DNA from: Chondrilla cf. caribensis
Lineage: Eukaryota; Porifera; Demospongiae; Chondrillida; Chondrillidae
NCBI GenBank assembly: GCA_964020155.1
Contig: OZ026555.1
Coordinates: 441,015 to 505,014 of the forward strand
Direction of reading: 5' to 3'
Length of the DNA: 64,000 nt
Of this stretch, positions 18,848 through 30,992 are shown piece after piece; positions within the stretch are counted from its first letter, which is position 1, and each line of letters begins with the position of its first letter. The notes under the pieces were generated by a model. It saw only the letters and a program-made list of their open reading frames with translations, searched no databases and had not been told where the DNA came from. Both the position numbers and the translations under genes were made by a program.

Positions 18848-19348
18848 CAGTGGGATGAAAATGGAAATCATGAGATCCCCTTCAACCTTGATAATGTTGA
18901 GCTATTGTTAAGTGTCTGCCACTGGTCAATCTCCTATGTATGGAGATATCATGGACACCAATGTACATCTATGGTTTTGAGATTTTAGACTGTTACCGGC
19001 CTGGTGTCCCAGATTGCCTCTGTGTTCCATATCACCTAGTGCCCCGAAATACCCTGTTCTACTCTATGCACATGGTGCACTGGTCAGTCATTGTGTTCAC
19101 AGTTTCCTCTTGTCTGTAGTGCCACTACCCCCAACATTGAAGATCGCAGTCACAATGGCCACCAGGTTGACTCCACCTACATCCCCATGATGGAAGAGGT
19201 TGAAAGGCTGTCTGTTAACGGAGGCAGCATGGACGACAATCATGACATTAGCACGATAGATGCCTCCAGTATTGTTTCTGGATCCACGTTCTCAAGATCA
19301 TCTATAGGGTCGACTTTCAGCCCGGTACAAACCCCGTCACCAGTTTGA
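9838..19348 (+). CDS. LRGUK: Leucine-rich repeat and guanylate kinase domain protein
   Basis: Exons: 9838-9879, 9940-10041, 10118-10199, 10293-10393, 10670-10751, 10963-11087, 11359-11412, 11770-11859, 12051-12131, 12393-12479, 12769-12875, 13257-13376, 15356-15452, 16234-16347, 16813-16881, 17124-17256, 17411-17928, 18436-18542 and 19120-19348. They encode 779 residues with all phases consistent. The N-terminal half is a run of SDS22-type leucine-rich repeats (LNLSYNN, LNLANNQI, LDLSNNQI, IDLHGNQ). The guanylate kinase domain follows, with P-loop GPLGAGKG, then ISHTTRPPRDDE and REYYFINEGTF, the usual GMP-binding region. A long Ser/Thr-rich tail ends the protein. The mammalian orthologue is needed for sperm head shaping and axoneme growth. 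The first exon is tentative (GTCAGT donor). Intron 5 looks U12-type. Confidence 0.9.
10404..10468. repeat. (TG)n microsatellite
   Basis: TG tract about ten bases after the LRGUK exon 4 donor. Confidence 0.95.
10752..10962 (+). other. U12-type GT-AG intron in LRGUK
   Basis: The donor GTATCCTCAC differs from the U12 consensus at one late position. A TTCCTTAAG branch-point match at 10942-10950 lies about 13 bases before the AG at 10961-10962. The join restores LNLSKNNIQLI, a proper leucine-rich repeat. Confidence 0.75.
12620..12720. repeat. Dispersed repeat, copy 1
   Basis: Contains TAACATCCACTAGGTTGGGT and CCTTTATATCCAGGT. A similar block lies at 32035-32130, so this is a dispersed family. 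Confidence 0.65.
12898..13028. repeat. Minisatellite, ~20 bp unit
   Basis: Units like CCTTCTCATCCCACTCCACC repeat about six times in an LRGUK intron. Confidence 0.9.
13429..13651. mobile_element. MITE (ACTTGCTTAGTA family), degenerate copy
   Basis: Starts CAGTCCAACTTGCTTGG and ends near ACTAAGCGCATTATACTCTG. The internal sequence matches the better preserved copy at 53697-53875, for example TATCAGAGGTAC and ACTATCAGTGCTGG in related form. It lies in the LRGUK intron between exons 12 and 13. Confidence 0.55.
15525..15660. repeat. Tandem repeat, ~59 bp unit, about 2.3 copies
   Basis: GATCTCCCCATCATTATAGA and GTGAACCTCTATAATCTACC recur with small changes, in an LRGUK intron. Confidence 0.8.
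16010..16185. repeat. Minisatellite, ~37-40 bp unit
   Basis: Repeated CACTGCCACTCCCACATAC and AGGTGTGGTCACATCC, about five copies, upstream of LRGUK exon 14. Confidence 0.85.
16882..16941. repeat. (GT)n microsatellite starting at a splice donor
   Basis: Begins at the donor after CCTGAG of LRGUK exon 15. Confidence 0.95.
17267..17392. repeat. (CA)n microsatellite
   Basis: CA tract with two short interruptions between LRGUK exons 16 and 17. Confidence 0.95.
17940..18270. repeat. Compound minisatellite
   Basis: Two related unit types (about 58 and 38 bp) built on GTATGTACACCACC and GGCAACAT words, in the LRGUK intron after exon 17. Confidence 0.88.
18762..18849. repeat. (GT)n microsatellite
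   Basis: Long pure GT tract in the last LRGUK intron. It ends in TGTGTGCAG, an acceptor-like string that is not used in the frame-consistent model. Confidence 0.95.
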
Positions 19349-19755
19349 TTTTGATTCTACTCAGTTGGATTCCCATTTCCATGTTTCTTAAGTCGCCACT
19401 TTTCCCCATGCAGTGCATGTCTTCCTACCATGCATGGACCCATTTCAACTTCAACGCACTTATCAATTTCCATTTGGAGATTCTGACCTTGGATGACCTG
19501 ACAACCTATTGCTCATTGTACTTTTGCACTTGTTGTTACCTAAACTAGGAAACTATGAATATCATTATACGTATCTTATTCAACCATTAAGAATGGCCAA
19601 TGAATATACTTGAATGTCACTGCAGGTGTACGTAGTAGTGTGAAAGTCCGATTTGTTTCCACAGTGGTTGTGTAGGTTTCCTACTACCCTCCCCTTCACC
19701 ATTCCTGCGGGTTCCTGGAAACTTCCCCTACCGAAAAGGGGATCCTGTTGGTATG

Positions 19756-19757
<2 letters not shown>

Positions 19758-19802
<45 letters not shown>
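19758..19802. repeat. (GT)n microsatellite
   Basis: Pure GT tract in the 19349-20519 spacer, where I see no gene. Confidence 0.95.
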
Positions 19803-19809
<7 letters not shown>

Positions 19810-20519
19810 CACCATTCATGTAGAAGAGATAGAGTTGACCCTGTACTTGTGGGAGTCACTATGATGACACACAGCAGAGCCTTGCGATTGAATTCCCCGG
19901 GGGACCAGCCGAAGTGGTTGCCAATCAAGGCGGTCCTAATTCCATGTTGGTTGTGTGTATGAGACAACATAGTACAGTGGAAACAGTCTGTAGTGGCTAC
20001 CTTTGGGGCCTGAAAATGTGGATGATTCCGAGAGGTTGCCTGTACACGTAGGTCAAACTGCACTCTATAGATCATTTTGGGACTTAGTAGCCCGGCTGTT
20101 ATGGAGAAGTGACCTGCCACCGCAACAGGCTTCAATGTGCAAAATTCCCAGGACTGGGAGATAGTGGTCCTATTACAGAGGTGGTCATTACGTGGGGTTC
20201 TACATGAGCGGTCTATAGTATTTTAATATAGGTAAGAATTACATTACATCATTGGCATGTGACGAGATGTCCCATGTACTGTACTACGTGTAATATTACT
20301 ACTGCTGGAGACATTGTAGGGGTATTAAGGGTCTATGGTAGGGCAACACCGTTTGCGAGCAGTTAATTACTTCCGTTTTGACAACATTTTATAAGGTCCG
20401 GTATGTGCGGTGCTAGCAGTGTGTGTCTCCCTGTGCGTGCTGTTGACAATCGACAATAGAATATTTGACTTATACTAGTTGGAACCAAATACCCTCATCA
20501 CCATCTCGAGCCTGTAGAG

Positions 20520-21943
20520 ATGTCGAAAGCTTCATCCAAGCTGCCAAACGGTGAGTTCTCCTCGAGTTTTCCTACAGCGCGTGAGGTGGAAGCCTTTCTA
20601 GTGCTCACTGGTGTGGGAAAATCTTCGGCTGGTCGTGTACGCGGTATAATACGAGAAGTGAAAGGCTTCAAGGTTTAATTATTGGACGGGTTTGTTTAGA
20701 CGACATAGTTCTTTATGAGGAAATCCGACTTATTTGGGACGGACGTTTGTAATAAAACTGGTGCTACGTTCGCGGAGAACCATTTGTAGTGTGAATTGTA
20801 AGCTGGTGTTATCCTGGCAGCGTTTCGTTCGGGATAGCGCTAATTGGAACGAAGTAGTGAGTTGAGTGAGTGGAAGAGTGAGTTTGTGTAGTGCGCGACA
20901 CCTTCTATGGTTAGATCCAGCATATTTGGTATTTCGAGTGCCTTTTACTAGCCCCTTCACTACTGTGTGGGTTAGGGTTAGGGACTGTGTGGTATGCGGT
21001 TGATACACTATGTTCAGTGTGAAGCGTTTGTGCAGAGAGGTTTCCTGGAGATTTCGTTTTACAAAGTTGTTTTTTTGCTGCTGCTGCTGTTGTTGTTGCT
21101 TTGTGTATGAAGTAGGCTCCCCGTACAGAATACTGGGGCAAAACTACAACCAGTGGACTTGGTTGCCTCCGTTTACAGGCTAAACGAACGTTTCAATATA
21201 CTTAAATCTAACATTTCATGATAATATCAAAATTGTACTTCACATACATCTGTTTTTAGATTATCTTTAATGCCATTTGCATAACTGGTTAGTTTTTATC
21301 CTCACTATGATGTAATTGCAGTTGAATCCACTCACATCAGACTCCGAGGCCTATTTATTTACATGTCAACTGTATTTGAGCAGAATTTGCTGCTGTGTAT
21401 ATACATGGTGTATGTCAGGAGCAGAGGGAGCCCGTGTGTTGCTCATTGTACAGTGAATTCTCATTAATCCGCCAAACCTTTCAATCTGCCACAATTTCCC
21501 AGTACAAATATAATGTACAGGTACCAATGAATACCCAGTTAATCCGCCAAACTCGTTAATCCACCGTATTCTTTGAAAACGAATTGCAGCGAATAAATGA
21601 GTATTCACTGTAATTTCACACTGGGAGGGGTTGTGTTAATGCTGCTCGCTGTATTCATCACCCAATCGATGTGCCATCTCTCACAGACCCTCACCAGTGG
21701 AACGCCTCCAACGTGATAGCTTGGATCAAGGACCTTCAGGAAAAACATAGGGACAACCAATACCTGTCCAAGGTGAAGGTTGACCGCTATTCATCTTTCA
21801 AAGGAGAAGTCCTTTGCAATCTTAGGAGAGATATATTCCTTGCCTTTGAGCCAGGGTTTGCTGGAGAGCTGCTGTTTGAAGACCTTCAAAGGAGAAAGCG
21901 CAGTGAGTTGACCTGTGTTCACCCACCTTGGGATATTTGATGT

Positions 21944-21987
<44 letters not shown>

Positions 21988-24900
21988 GGTTAAAGTTTTC
22001 AGGGAATACTGTTGGTTTTTCCTTTTCTGTGAGAGTGCAGTTATTTCATGTATTATCCGTGTTCCCTACACACTTGCTATGTCTGTGCTTCATTGTTGTA
22101 GTTGCCAGTGAATTGAGAATCCACAGAGAGTCTAGTGGATCGCGACCTTCTCGTAGGAGTTCGGAATGGGGCAAGGCTGCTACCATGTCAAACAAACAGA
22201 GTCAGGACTACCCACAAGACAAGTACACCTCACCTCAGCCTATGATGCGAGGAAGGGACCGAATATACAATGCACACGTCGACCCTTACAAGGAGGAATT
22301 CCTGGACACTGACGAGTATGTGTCAGTTATATTGGAATTTGGGGAGCTCCCTGATCCGGACTATTGTGAGTTGGGGGATTTTGGACCAGTAGCTCCTGTG
22401 TGTGTTAGCTGTGTACTCTGGAACTGTGTTTATTCAATATTATCATTGTTATGATAACAAAAATTCATTTTATGTGTGGTATGGGTCATACAGTAGGTAC
22501 ATACGTAATACAACAGTACAATATCATACTATACATACAGTACATATAGTACATACATACAGTACACACAGTACAAGTACAGTACACACAGTACATACAG
22601 TACATACAGTACATATAGTACATACAGTACATACACAGTACATACAGTACACAAAGTACATAAAGTGCACACAGTATATACAGTACATACAAAACACAGT
22701 TCACACAGTACATACACAGTACATACAGTACATACGCAGTACATACAGTACATACAGTACACACAGTACACACAGTTCACACAGTACATACACAGTACAT
22801 ACAGTACACACAGTACACACGGTACATACGCAGTACATACAGTACATACAGTACAAACAATGCGTACAGTACACTAAATACATGCAGTACCTACAAAACA
22901 TACAATACACACAGTACAAAACATACAATACACACAGTGGATGATGTGAAGACATGTTTATTTTGGTATAATTACACAGACTTCACTGACACAAACAGGA
23001 TTCTTCGTGCCATTTTCAACCTGACCCCTCCAACTGGGAAGAATTTCTCCACCCATCTGGAACCTCTGCTACCGGAGTTACTACAGGTCCCTCTGTTTGG
23101 GTCGCCCATGTCCTGTGCTGGAAACGAAGATGCAAACACTGAATCTTTGAGAGCCGGACGTATTTGTCTGGTCACCCAAGTCGACACAGTGATGGGGAGC
23201 TTGTTCCACAACCACCTCTGTAAGGGCACCCGTCAAGCTGAGACCATATTGCGATCAGCGTTCGATCTCCACCCTCAGATACAAGAGTTGATAAGAGATG
23301 ACGTGGAGGGCCTGGTACGCCCACCTCCCGTACTCCTCATTCCCCGCACAGCCCCGCCCGAATCAGCCAGCACGACGGTTTTCGATTTCCAAGACAAGAA
23401 GATTTTGGATCTCAAGAAGAAGTCGTCAGATGGCGGTTATAACTCTTCGGACGAAGGCAAGCCATCAGCAAAGGGGGGAAAGGACGTTCAGAAGCAAAAA
23501 CTGTCAAAGGTTGTGAGCGATGTCTCGATCCATTCAGAAAGGGACAAGACAGTGGGCTGGAAGGCAGAAATGCCCAGTTCTGCCATTCAGATAAATGCCT
23601 ATTCGGTTGATGATACGCTCGGCTTGGAGTGGAATCCCAGTCTGACTGTCCCCTTCAGTGTCAACGGGATGCAGAAAGGTCCTGTCGAGCCGCATGATGA
23701 TCGGTACATCTCCTTGGAGGTTCAAAATCCCTGGCCATTCTCCATTGGGATCAGCCTGCGTGTGTTCGCCCTCAGCCGTCCCTACAGCCCAGAGATCGTG
23801 TTCCCTGGCCCATATTCGGGGCTACACATCCTGGAGAAGCAGGGAGTGTGGAAGCTCAATGCTGAGCTTCACTATGAGCAGAGCGAGTGGTGCATTCTTG
23901 AGCTACTCGTGTGCCAGCTCTCTCCAAAAAAGCACTGGAACATCCAGCGCCATGCTGTAGTTGTGAAGAAGCATGTGTAAGTGGGACGTACCTCATTACG
24001 TGTTGCTTTATGTCTTGCATAGCAGTCACATCCTTGATGTACTTGAACTCCTTGCTGTGACTTCACCGTCAATTTTTGATGATGTCTCAATGATGTTTGG
24101 TGTGCTGTGTGTTTCGGTAATGTCCGTTGTTTCAATGATTTGTGTTTGTGTCTCATTTTCTTGTGCAGTAAACATCCGCTGCTAAAGAGAGCTCCTCATC
24201 TCGAGCCCATTAAGAAGGTATGCACATACCTACAATCTCAAGTGACTCCCACTGTTGTGTTATACTGGAAACACCGGCTAATGCACTTGTTGTTCTCTGT
24301 TATTGTTTGTTGTTTTCGCTACTATTGCAATGCTATATCCAGCTGTTGTGTTTTATGACAGTATGAGTCTTACACTGTTGTTGTTTGTTGTTGTCGTTAT
24401 TATTATTGCTATCAATAAGGTACAGTACCTTCCAGCTGTGACGTTACACATAAAGTATTTGCCAATTCTCTGCTGTTAATTTTCCTTTGTTCCAAGTAGA
24501 GGGTTTCCGAACTGTTGATTCCTTCAGTTTTCACTGCACTTCATCTTCAATTTTAGTGTCAGTTTTTAGTTTCAAGCTGTTAGTTTCCAACAGCTATCAA
24601 AGTATGTTCCCACTCTCTCTGCTACACTCTTGTACATGTACGATATTCTTAGAGGACAATATCTCAATCCATACAAGCGTAGTTGGTCTCCAATTGCGAG
24701 TCCAATGAAGTTCAATTCGTTTAAATAGAATTTCTGGAAAATTTAATGATGACACACTTTTTCAAAAATCTGTTGTCTAGAATGTCCATATCTGAAAAGT
24801 ACAATTTCTGAGAATTGCAGTCCATTCCAGGGTTCCCAGGGGTATGACTTTATTGTATGTAGTATGTTTTGTACAAGAGGATTTTGTACTCTGTACTTTT

Positions 24901-25646
24901 CTGACTCGAAAAGGGGCTGATTTGAGATTCTTGAGGAATGGCTTGTGAAGGGGACTATATTAAATTGAGTTACTGTCCCTGTCGACTGTGTTACCCCTGG
25001 TGACGCATGGTATTTCCTTAGTGCCACATGCCATAAGGTTTTGGATCCATGCCTACATACGTACACGCTTATAGGTCTTGTGGTGAAACCCAATATCACA
25101 CGAAATGACATTGTTTTGATTGTGGTGATTGTTGAAGCGTATCCCCATGGTAACTAGGACAAATAGTGTACATTGGAGCCCACTTGTATGGTTTGGATGA
25201 ATAAAATTAATCTTATTTTCAATACATCAGCTGTTGATCATGTGATGGTCACACTAACCAAAATCATCTTGCAGCTCAGTGACACAAGCTATTTTAACAC
25301 AAATTATTTATCCAATTTCGCTTTTTCCAGTCCGATAATCTCAAGGCTGTTATTGGATGGTGCGTGCACTTCGTTCTGTCTAACAATGCCACTCACATGA
25401 GCAAGTCCTTTGCTGAGGCCAAAGTCATTCTCACGCAGCTATTGAACCTTCCAGATTTCCACCGTCCTGAGATGAGGTGTTTCGTGGTTGGATGTCTGGC
25501 TGTGTTCGCCAAAATTTTATTTGAGTGAGTTTTATGTGTGTGCACATGTATGTGTATATGTAATGTGCATATGAACTAGTGTCTCTATATGTATGATGTT
25601 TGCTTGTCTATATGTGTGTGCATGCACACACACACACATGCACACC

Positions 25647-25703
<57 letters not shown>

Positions 25704-27186
25704 CACACAACACACGCACACACGCGCGCACACGCACACACACACACACACAGTGATAGAACATTCTGCCTACTGTATGCTTCCATATAATAATATACAT
25801 CTATTTTCTCTTGTCCAGAACAACCGGAGCGAGACGTTTCATCAGCTGTCTGTTAGCCTTTCACAGATCCAGCAAGGAGCTGCTGGATGCTGCCAGAATG
25901 ACCCAAAACCCCAGAATGATTAACTTGTGCCATTTGACAGAAAGACTGCTGGATACCATCAATTTGGAGAAGATCATTGAAAAGCAGAAGCTGCCTAGTG
26001 AGTGGGTGTATGCATAGAAGGAGGGGGAGGGTGTGAGGGGGGTGAAGGAGGGAGTGAGGAGGGAGGGGATGAAGGAGGGTGGAGGTGGGAGGGTTGAAGA
26101 AGGATGGATGAAGAAGGGAGGGTGGAGTGAGGAGGGAGGTGAGGGAGTTCATCCAGTTGAATTGAAGATATACGTAGATTAAATTTTTCTCTATCTCTCC
26201 CAGAAACTGTCACCCCACCCTGGGATCTGACTGAGACACGGTTCAGATCCCACAAGAAGCTACCAGTCGGGCCCCTTTCCAGGGAACAGTTCATCGATGT
26301 GGACAGCTCCAGCAACAGTTCAACCAACCTCTTCCTACCTAGCAATCCAGTTGACGAGGGAGTGACAATACAAGTCTGTAGTTTGTCCTCCGATGAGGTC
26401 TTCAAACAGATGAAGTTGGGTGATTTGGCTGGCGTCGTCTGCCCACTTGCTTGTGTGCACATAACTACAAGCCCTCAAGAAGTCAGCCTGAAACGACCCT
26501 TCGTGCTGAATGTCTTCATGGTCGATGATTCCTCTCAGAGCACCTCTTCCCAGTACATTGTCATGAAGGCCACCGACTTCAAGGGCCCCTGGACCGATTG
26601 TACAGAAAGTTTCGACTTGCTACAGGAGAAGGAGGATTCCAGGGTGACAAAGATCTCCATGAAGTCTCCTCTCCTTGGCTGGATTGTAGCACTTCGTGTT
26701 GGATGGCAGCCCTCGGCAATTGCCCGACATGCCCTGAACAATCTCATCAAAGAAGACCCGATAACCATCAAGACGACGGTCCTGGTTTCCAATCCGTCCG
26801 TCAGAAACGCCCGCGATCGTCACATCCTTGTCGTCTTCGCTCCAATGAACTCCAAACAGTCCATCATCCGACCTCCAATGGAAGTGGCTGGCAGAGCATA
26901 CAAGCAAATTGGGGACCAGCAGGTATTTCAGGCAGCTGTTGGAAAGCGGCTAAGAGTTGAGCTGTCAGGGAATTTTGTCCCAGAGAAAGCAAGCGATTCT
27001 CTGGAACATGAGTTTTTTGCCCCGAAACTCAGTAACGATTGTACAGTCGAGAAATGGATCACTCTAGAAAGTGACGAGCCTGGGTCAAGTGGAGTGGAAT
27101 TAATGGGCAAACTCAAGGTCTTTGATATCAAAGATGGAGGTAGAAAAAGTGAAGTACTAAACGTTCAGCTTGACTCTTCCTTCTAA
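20520..27186 (+). CDS. Orphan protein with SAM-like N-terminus and possible ZU5-like region
   Basis: Exons 20520-20550, 21687-21902, 22102-22365, 22938-23976, 24169-24217, 25331-25524, 25819-25997 and 26204-27186 give 984 residues with consistent phases. I do not recognise the whole protein. Residues about 11-80 start PHQWNASNVIAWIKDLQ and end with a helix-rich LLFEDLQRRKR, a SAM-domain-like pattern. A Ser/Lys-rich stretch containing SSDGGYNSSDEGK lies in the middle. The last 300 residues include LKRPFVLNVF and GPWTDC, in an order that recalls ZU5/UPA beta-sandwich modules. That is weak inference. There are no signal peptide or membrane segments. The start MSKASSKLPN is the only in-frame ATG near the 5' end. 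Exon 3 to 4 joining is the least certain step because a tandem repeat sits between them. Confidence 0.7.
21451..21610. mobile_element. Pogo/Tc1-like MITE, 160 bp, TA target site
   Basis: Begins CAGTGAATTCTCATTAATCC and ends with GAGTATTCACTG, an inverted match to the first 12 bases with one difference. It is flanked by TA on both sides (21449-21450 and 21611-21612). A relative lies at 50036-50233. It has no coding capacity. Confidence 0.78.
21946..21986. repeat. (GT)n microsatellite
   Basis: GT tract in the intron after the SAM-like exon. Confidence 0.95.
22500..22935. repeat. Tandem ACAGTACAT-type satellite, ~430 bp
   Basis: Degenerate 9-10 bp units (CATACAGTA, CACACAGTA) fill the intron up to the acceptor at 22937. 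The YVLC and TVHT reading frames here are artefacts. Confidence 0.93.
25619..25752. repeat. (CA)n microsatellite
   Basis: CA tract with CACGCG interruptions in an intron of the orphan gene. Confidence 0.95.
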
Positions 27187-27496
27187 TTTTGTCCGAACGA
27201 AACTACAACACTGCATTTCCCATGTTACTATATAACATCTGTATATTTTTGCATGTCCTTTTGACTCTCGATACATGTACTGCAATTGGGTTATGCTAAC
27301 TAAGCAGCATTAGTTTTTGTTTAATGTGTACTATAAGTACGCACTTCAGTTATATTTCTGTGAATACCTTATGGAAATTATGTCATACAATAGTATACCC
27401 AGTGAATCGAAAGAATAAATAAATACTAAATACGAATAATGTCACGTCGCCATAGTGATCATTGTCGGTAATCCCCCTTTGCAAACTTTGTACAAA

Positions 27497-29439
27497 ATGG
27501 CTGCCACGACCTGCGGTACGTCTGGCTTACAGGTATCAAGTAAATCTTCCTGCCTTGTCCGCCAGTGGCTCGACGAAGACCAAAACAAGCACACCCGTAC
27601 TTCTTCCAACTTTGTTATCAACTTTCAGGAGAGGCCAGAAAGGTAAATAAAGTATTCGACTTATAGTTCGTTCATATGTGTTGGAGTATCTATGGTTCGT
27701 CGACGGTCGGTACAGCCGTAGATAAAGTCACCCGGCGCCATGTATGTATTGTTAATATTGTTATTAAAGTGCATTGTGGGACAGTCATCCAAAATAGCTA
27801 GCACTACATAAATTCCAGAAGTTATTTAGCACCTATTTACTAAATTTCATAACTCCTTCCTAGATTTCCACATATTTAGAACTAATCTGGCAATCTTCGA
27901 CATTTCCAAATTCTTCAAAATTCTGTCACTCTTTTCATCCTCATTCGAATTCTCAAAATTCCCTTCCTCTCTCATCCAAACCCTATGCAAATCAAGCTTT
28001 GTGCATATTGTTAAAAGTGCTTTTCATCTTCAATTCCCTCCCCACATAATTTCCAAATTCTATCCTCCCTCTTATTTCCTCTCTGTCTACCCATCTCCAC
28101 TTCCAATTCACAACACATTATAATCTCTGTAGAATTGTGTTCACGTGTACATACACATAGTAGTCCCGCGTAGTCGGACCCATATTTTGACTTCTCCAGG
28201 CTGGTCCAGGTACTGCACGTGATCCCTTTGATTTAGTTCGAATATTTGTACCGCATGGAGCTCCACTTGATGAAACTATACAACCTTTTCAGGGATACTA
28301 GGAATGGCCGTTTGCATGCACAGGACTTCTTACATGTGACTATGCCATATACGTAGTCACATGTATACATGTAGAACTGTATTTACATGCACCTGTTTTT
28401 TTTTTCCAACTGCAGACTAGGACTGGGGGCGGAGGTTAGTGCCGCTGACCTCCAGAGGTACCCCAAGCACCACTCGTGTCAGTCTTATTCGAGTTCCTCG
28501 CAGCCATCACCTCTTAATGGTGGTTTTTTGACACTTTCACTCAAAGACGACAAGTCTGCAAACTTAAAGAGTCAGCCAACTCAGCTGCAGGATACCTCAG
28601 GTCCAAAGAATCATGTCATTTCTTCCAATGTGTTGAAGGTTTCGGGCTCCAAGCGTCATGATAACTCTTCCAGGCTACTTGTTGTTTCTGACTGTGAAGA
28701 GGATGTGAGTAGAGGGCATTTAGGTACTTCTAAGACTGAGAGAGTGAACTATAGATCTAAATTGAAAGCAAAACATGTAAATTTGAGAAAGGAGAATAAG
28801 TTTACTGTACGGAAACAACAACAGCAACTATTAAAAAAACACCACCAACAACAGCCACAAGTACAACAAAAACACCACCACCAACAACCACAACAACAAC
28901 AAAACTATCACCACCACCAACAACAAGTACAACAAAAACGCCACCACCACCAACGACAACAACGACAGCTGAAAACACTACCACAACAGTGCAGTAATGT
29001 TTCAAGACGTACATGCAAGCAAGACTTGCAAGAGGATCTGAGAACTATGTCTGTAGCTGGAACTTGCATTCCACAGGTGATGCCTTCTACCCAGGAAGTT
29101 GATATCAATCGTTCATCTCGCAATCAAGTTGATATCAATCCTCCATCTGGCAATCAAGTTGATATCAATCCTCCATCTGGCAATCAAGTTGATATCAATC
29201 CTCCATCTGGCAATCAAGTTTTTTCAGATTTTTTTCATAAGAGAAGAAAGAGAACAAGACAATATCTGTGTATTCCTGTGAGTGGACAAATGGTGCTGAT
29301 GTGCATCTATGGACATGCAGCTGCAGCTGGTGCTCATGGTGTCTGTAGAAGAAAACCAACATTTCGGCTAAAGCAGACCCTTCTAATGCACGCAAGAAGA
29401 GAATTTGTACCTTATTTTGTCACCAGAAACTTTCGTTGA
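27497..29439 (+). CDS. Orphan Q/H-rich low-complexity protein
   Basis: Two exons, 27497-27642 and 28416-29439, encode 389 residues (junction in phase 2). I do not recognise it. The N-terminus MAATTCGTSGL leads into a Ser-rich region. From about residue 180 to 240 the chain is nearly all Gln, His and Lys. Four copies of a 10-residue repeat (VDINPPSGNQ type, the first variant) are encoded by 30-base repeats at 29098-29217. The tail HKRRKRTRQYLCIPVSG is basic and may be a nuclear signal. A poly-T tract precedes the acceptor at 28414. The start is the first ATG in a CG-containing region just before a good GTAAAT donor. An open frame this long with such bias could be weakly constrained. Confidence 0.55.
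29098..29217 (+). repeat. Coding 30-bp tandem repeat, 4 copies
   Basis: Four head-to-tail 30-base units encode a 10-residue repeat in the Q/H-rich protein. The last three units are identical, which implies recent expansion or conversion. Confidence 0.9.
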
Positions 29440-29551
29440 TGCTAAATGAGTTTTTTTTATCGCAAAATTATTTTTAATATCTGGAGATACGTGCTATGGA
29501 AATTAGAATTAGTCAAGTTACGTGTCGCGATTAGGGAGAAAATGGCGGGCT

Positions 29552-30897
29552 ATGGCTAGTCAGAATCGCGAAAGGGCGGTGGATATCGAGGCCTGCCCTT
29601 CAGATACGGTACGGAATACGGATGACGTCCTCGAGTTTTACAGTAACGTGTTCGTATTGAGCTAATGGTAGACCCAAGTAGCAATTTCCTGAAATGTTGT
29701 TTAGTGTTAGCATTGACCCTAAATTTAGGGTCAATGGTGTTAGTGTACCAGTATACCTTCGCGTTATTGAAGTACTCTTCGAGATAACATGGCCTTGCAC
29801 AAGTTGGATCAGGTCAATTATGTATCTAATGAATTACGGATTAATTAGGTGCTGTGTGATTTGCTCTCTATAATCTTGTTTCTTGCAGTCTCTGGCTGGG
29901 AAGGCTCGAGTGTGTCAAGGGTGTCCAGGACGTGAGCTCTGCTTGAGCTCTGCACGTACTGACCAAGACCAGAAGTTTATTGATGTTCGAATGAATGCCG
30001 TGAAGAGAAAGGTCCTTGTCTTGTCGGGGAAGGGAGGAGTTGGTAAATCCAGCATTGCCTGTTCACTGTCCATGGCACTAGCATCCATGTCGAAGAAGGT
30101 GAGTGCATTGGAGCCTGTCCATATTGACTCCTGGATCCACACTTGGGACAACCTATACCAACCCCTGGGCCCGCCCTTGGGACAGCCTATACCAATCCCT
30201 GGGTCCCCCTTAGGACAGCCTATACCGACCCCTGGATCCCCACTTAGGACAGCCTATACCGACCCCTGGCTCCCCCCCTTAGGACAGCCTATACTGACCC
30301 CTGGATCCCCACTTAGGACAGCCTATACCGACCCCTGGCTCCCCCCCTTAGGACAGCCTATACCGACCCCTGGCTCCCCCCCTTAGGACAGCCTATACCG
30401 ACCCCTGGATCCCCACTTAGGACAGCCTAGTCGATTTAGCCAATTTAAATCCTAAACAAGTCAAACTGATATTTTAGTCCCCTATACGGTACAACCCAAC
30501 CTGCCCCGTCAGCTCCTGAATGAAGACCCTGTTTGTCTGTAGCAGTTGGCCTTTGTATATGGTGTCCACACCTTTTGAACTCTTGCAAAATCTGTTTGTG
30601 AATTCAACATGGCTGCAGGTTGGTCTAGCAGATCTGGACATCTGTGGTCCAAGTGTTCCTCAGATGATGTCAGTGCATGATCAGGTGGTGGTCAGCACCC
30701 CGTATGGGTGGCAGCCCGTGGTGTCTCCACACGGAGGTGTCAAAGTCATGTCCATCGGACTACTGAGTAGCGAGAAGGATGCAGCGTGAGTGGTAGTCCT
30801 GTATGTACTGTGTGGTATTTATGACTGTGTGTACGTACACTTGCATGCAGGCATGCTTACACACGAACACACGCACACACACACACACACTTGCACG

Positions 30898-30992
<95 letters not shown>

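Noticed and set aside
18850..18920. Open frame WDENGNHEIPF after a TGTGTGCAG acceptor in LRGUK
   Set aside because: In the phase set by the previous exon it hits a stop, whereas the exon at 19120 joins in frame. It could be an alternative end, but there is no support.
22402..22955. TVHT/YVLC frames of 180 codons
   Set aside because: Tandem ACAGTACAT repeats are open in several frames at once, with no coding signature.
30120..30386. PLGQPIP-repeat extension of NUBP1 exon 2
   Set aside because: It begins after a good GTGAGT donor, and the next exon continues the conserved NUBP1 sequence; the repeats are an intronic minisatellite.
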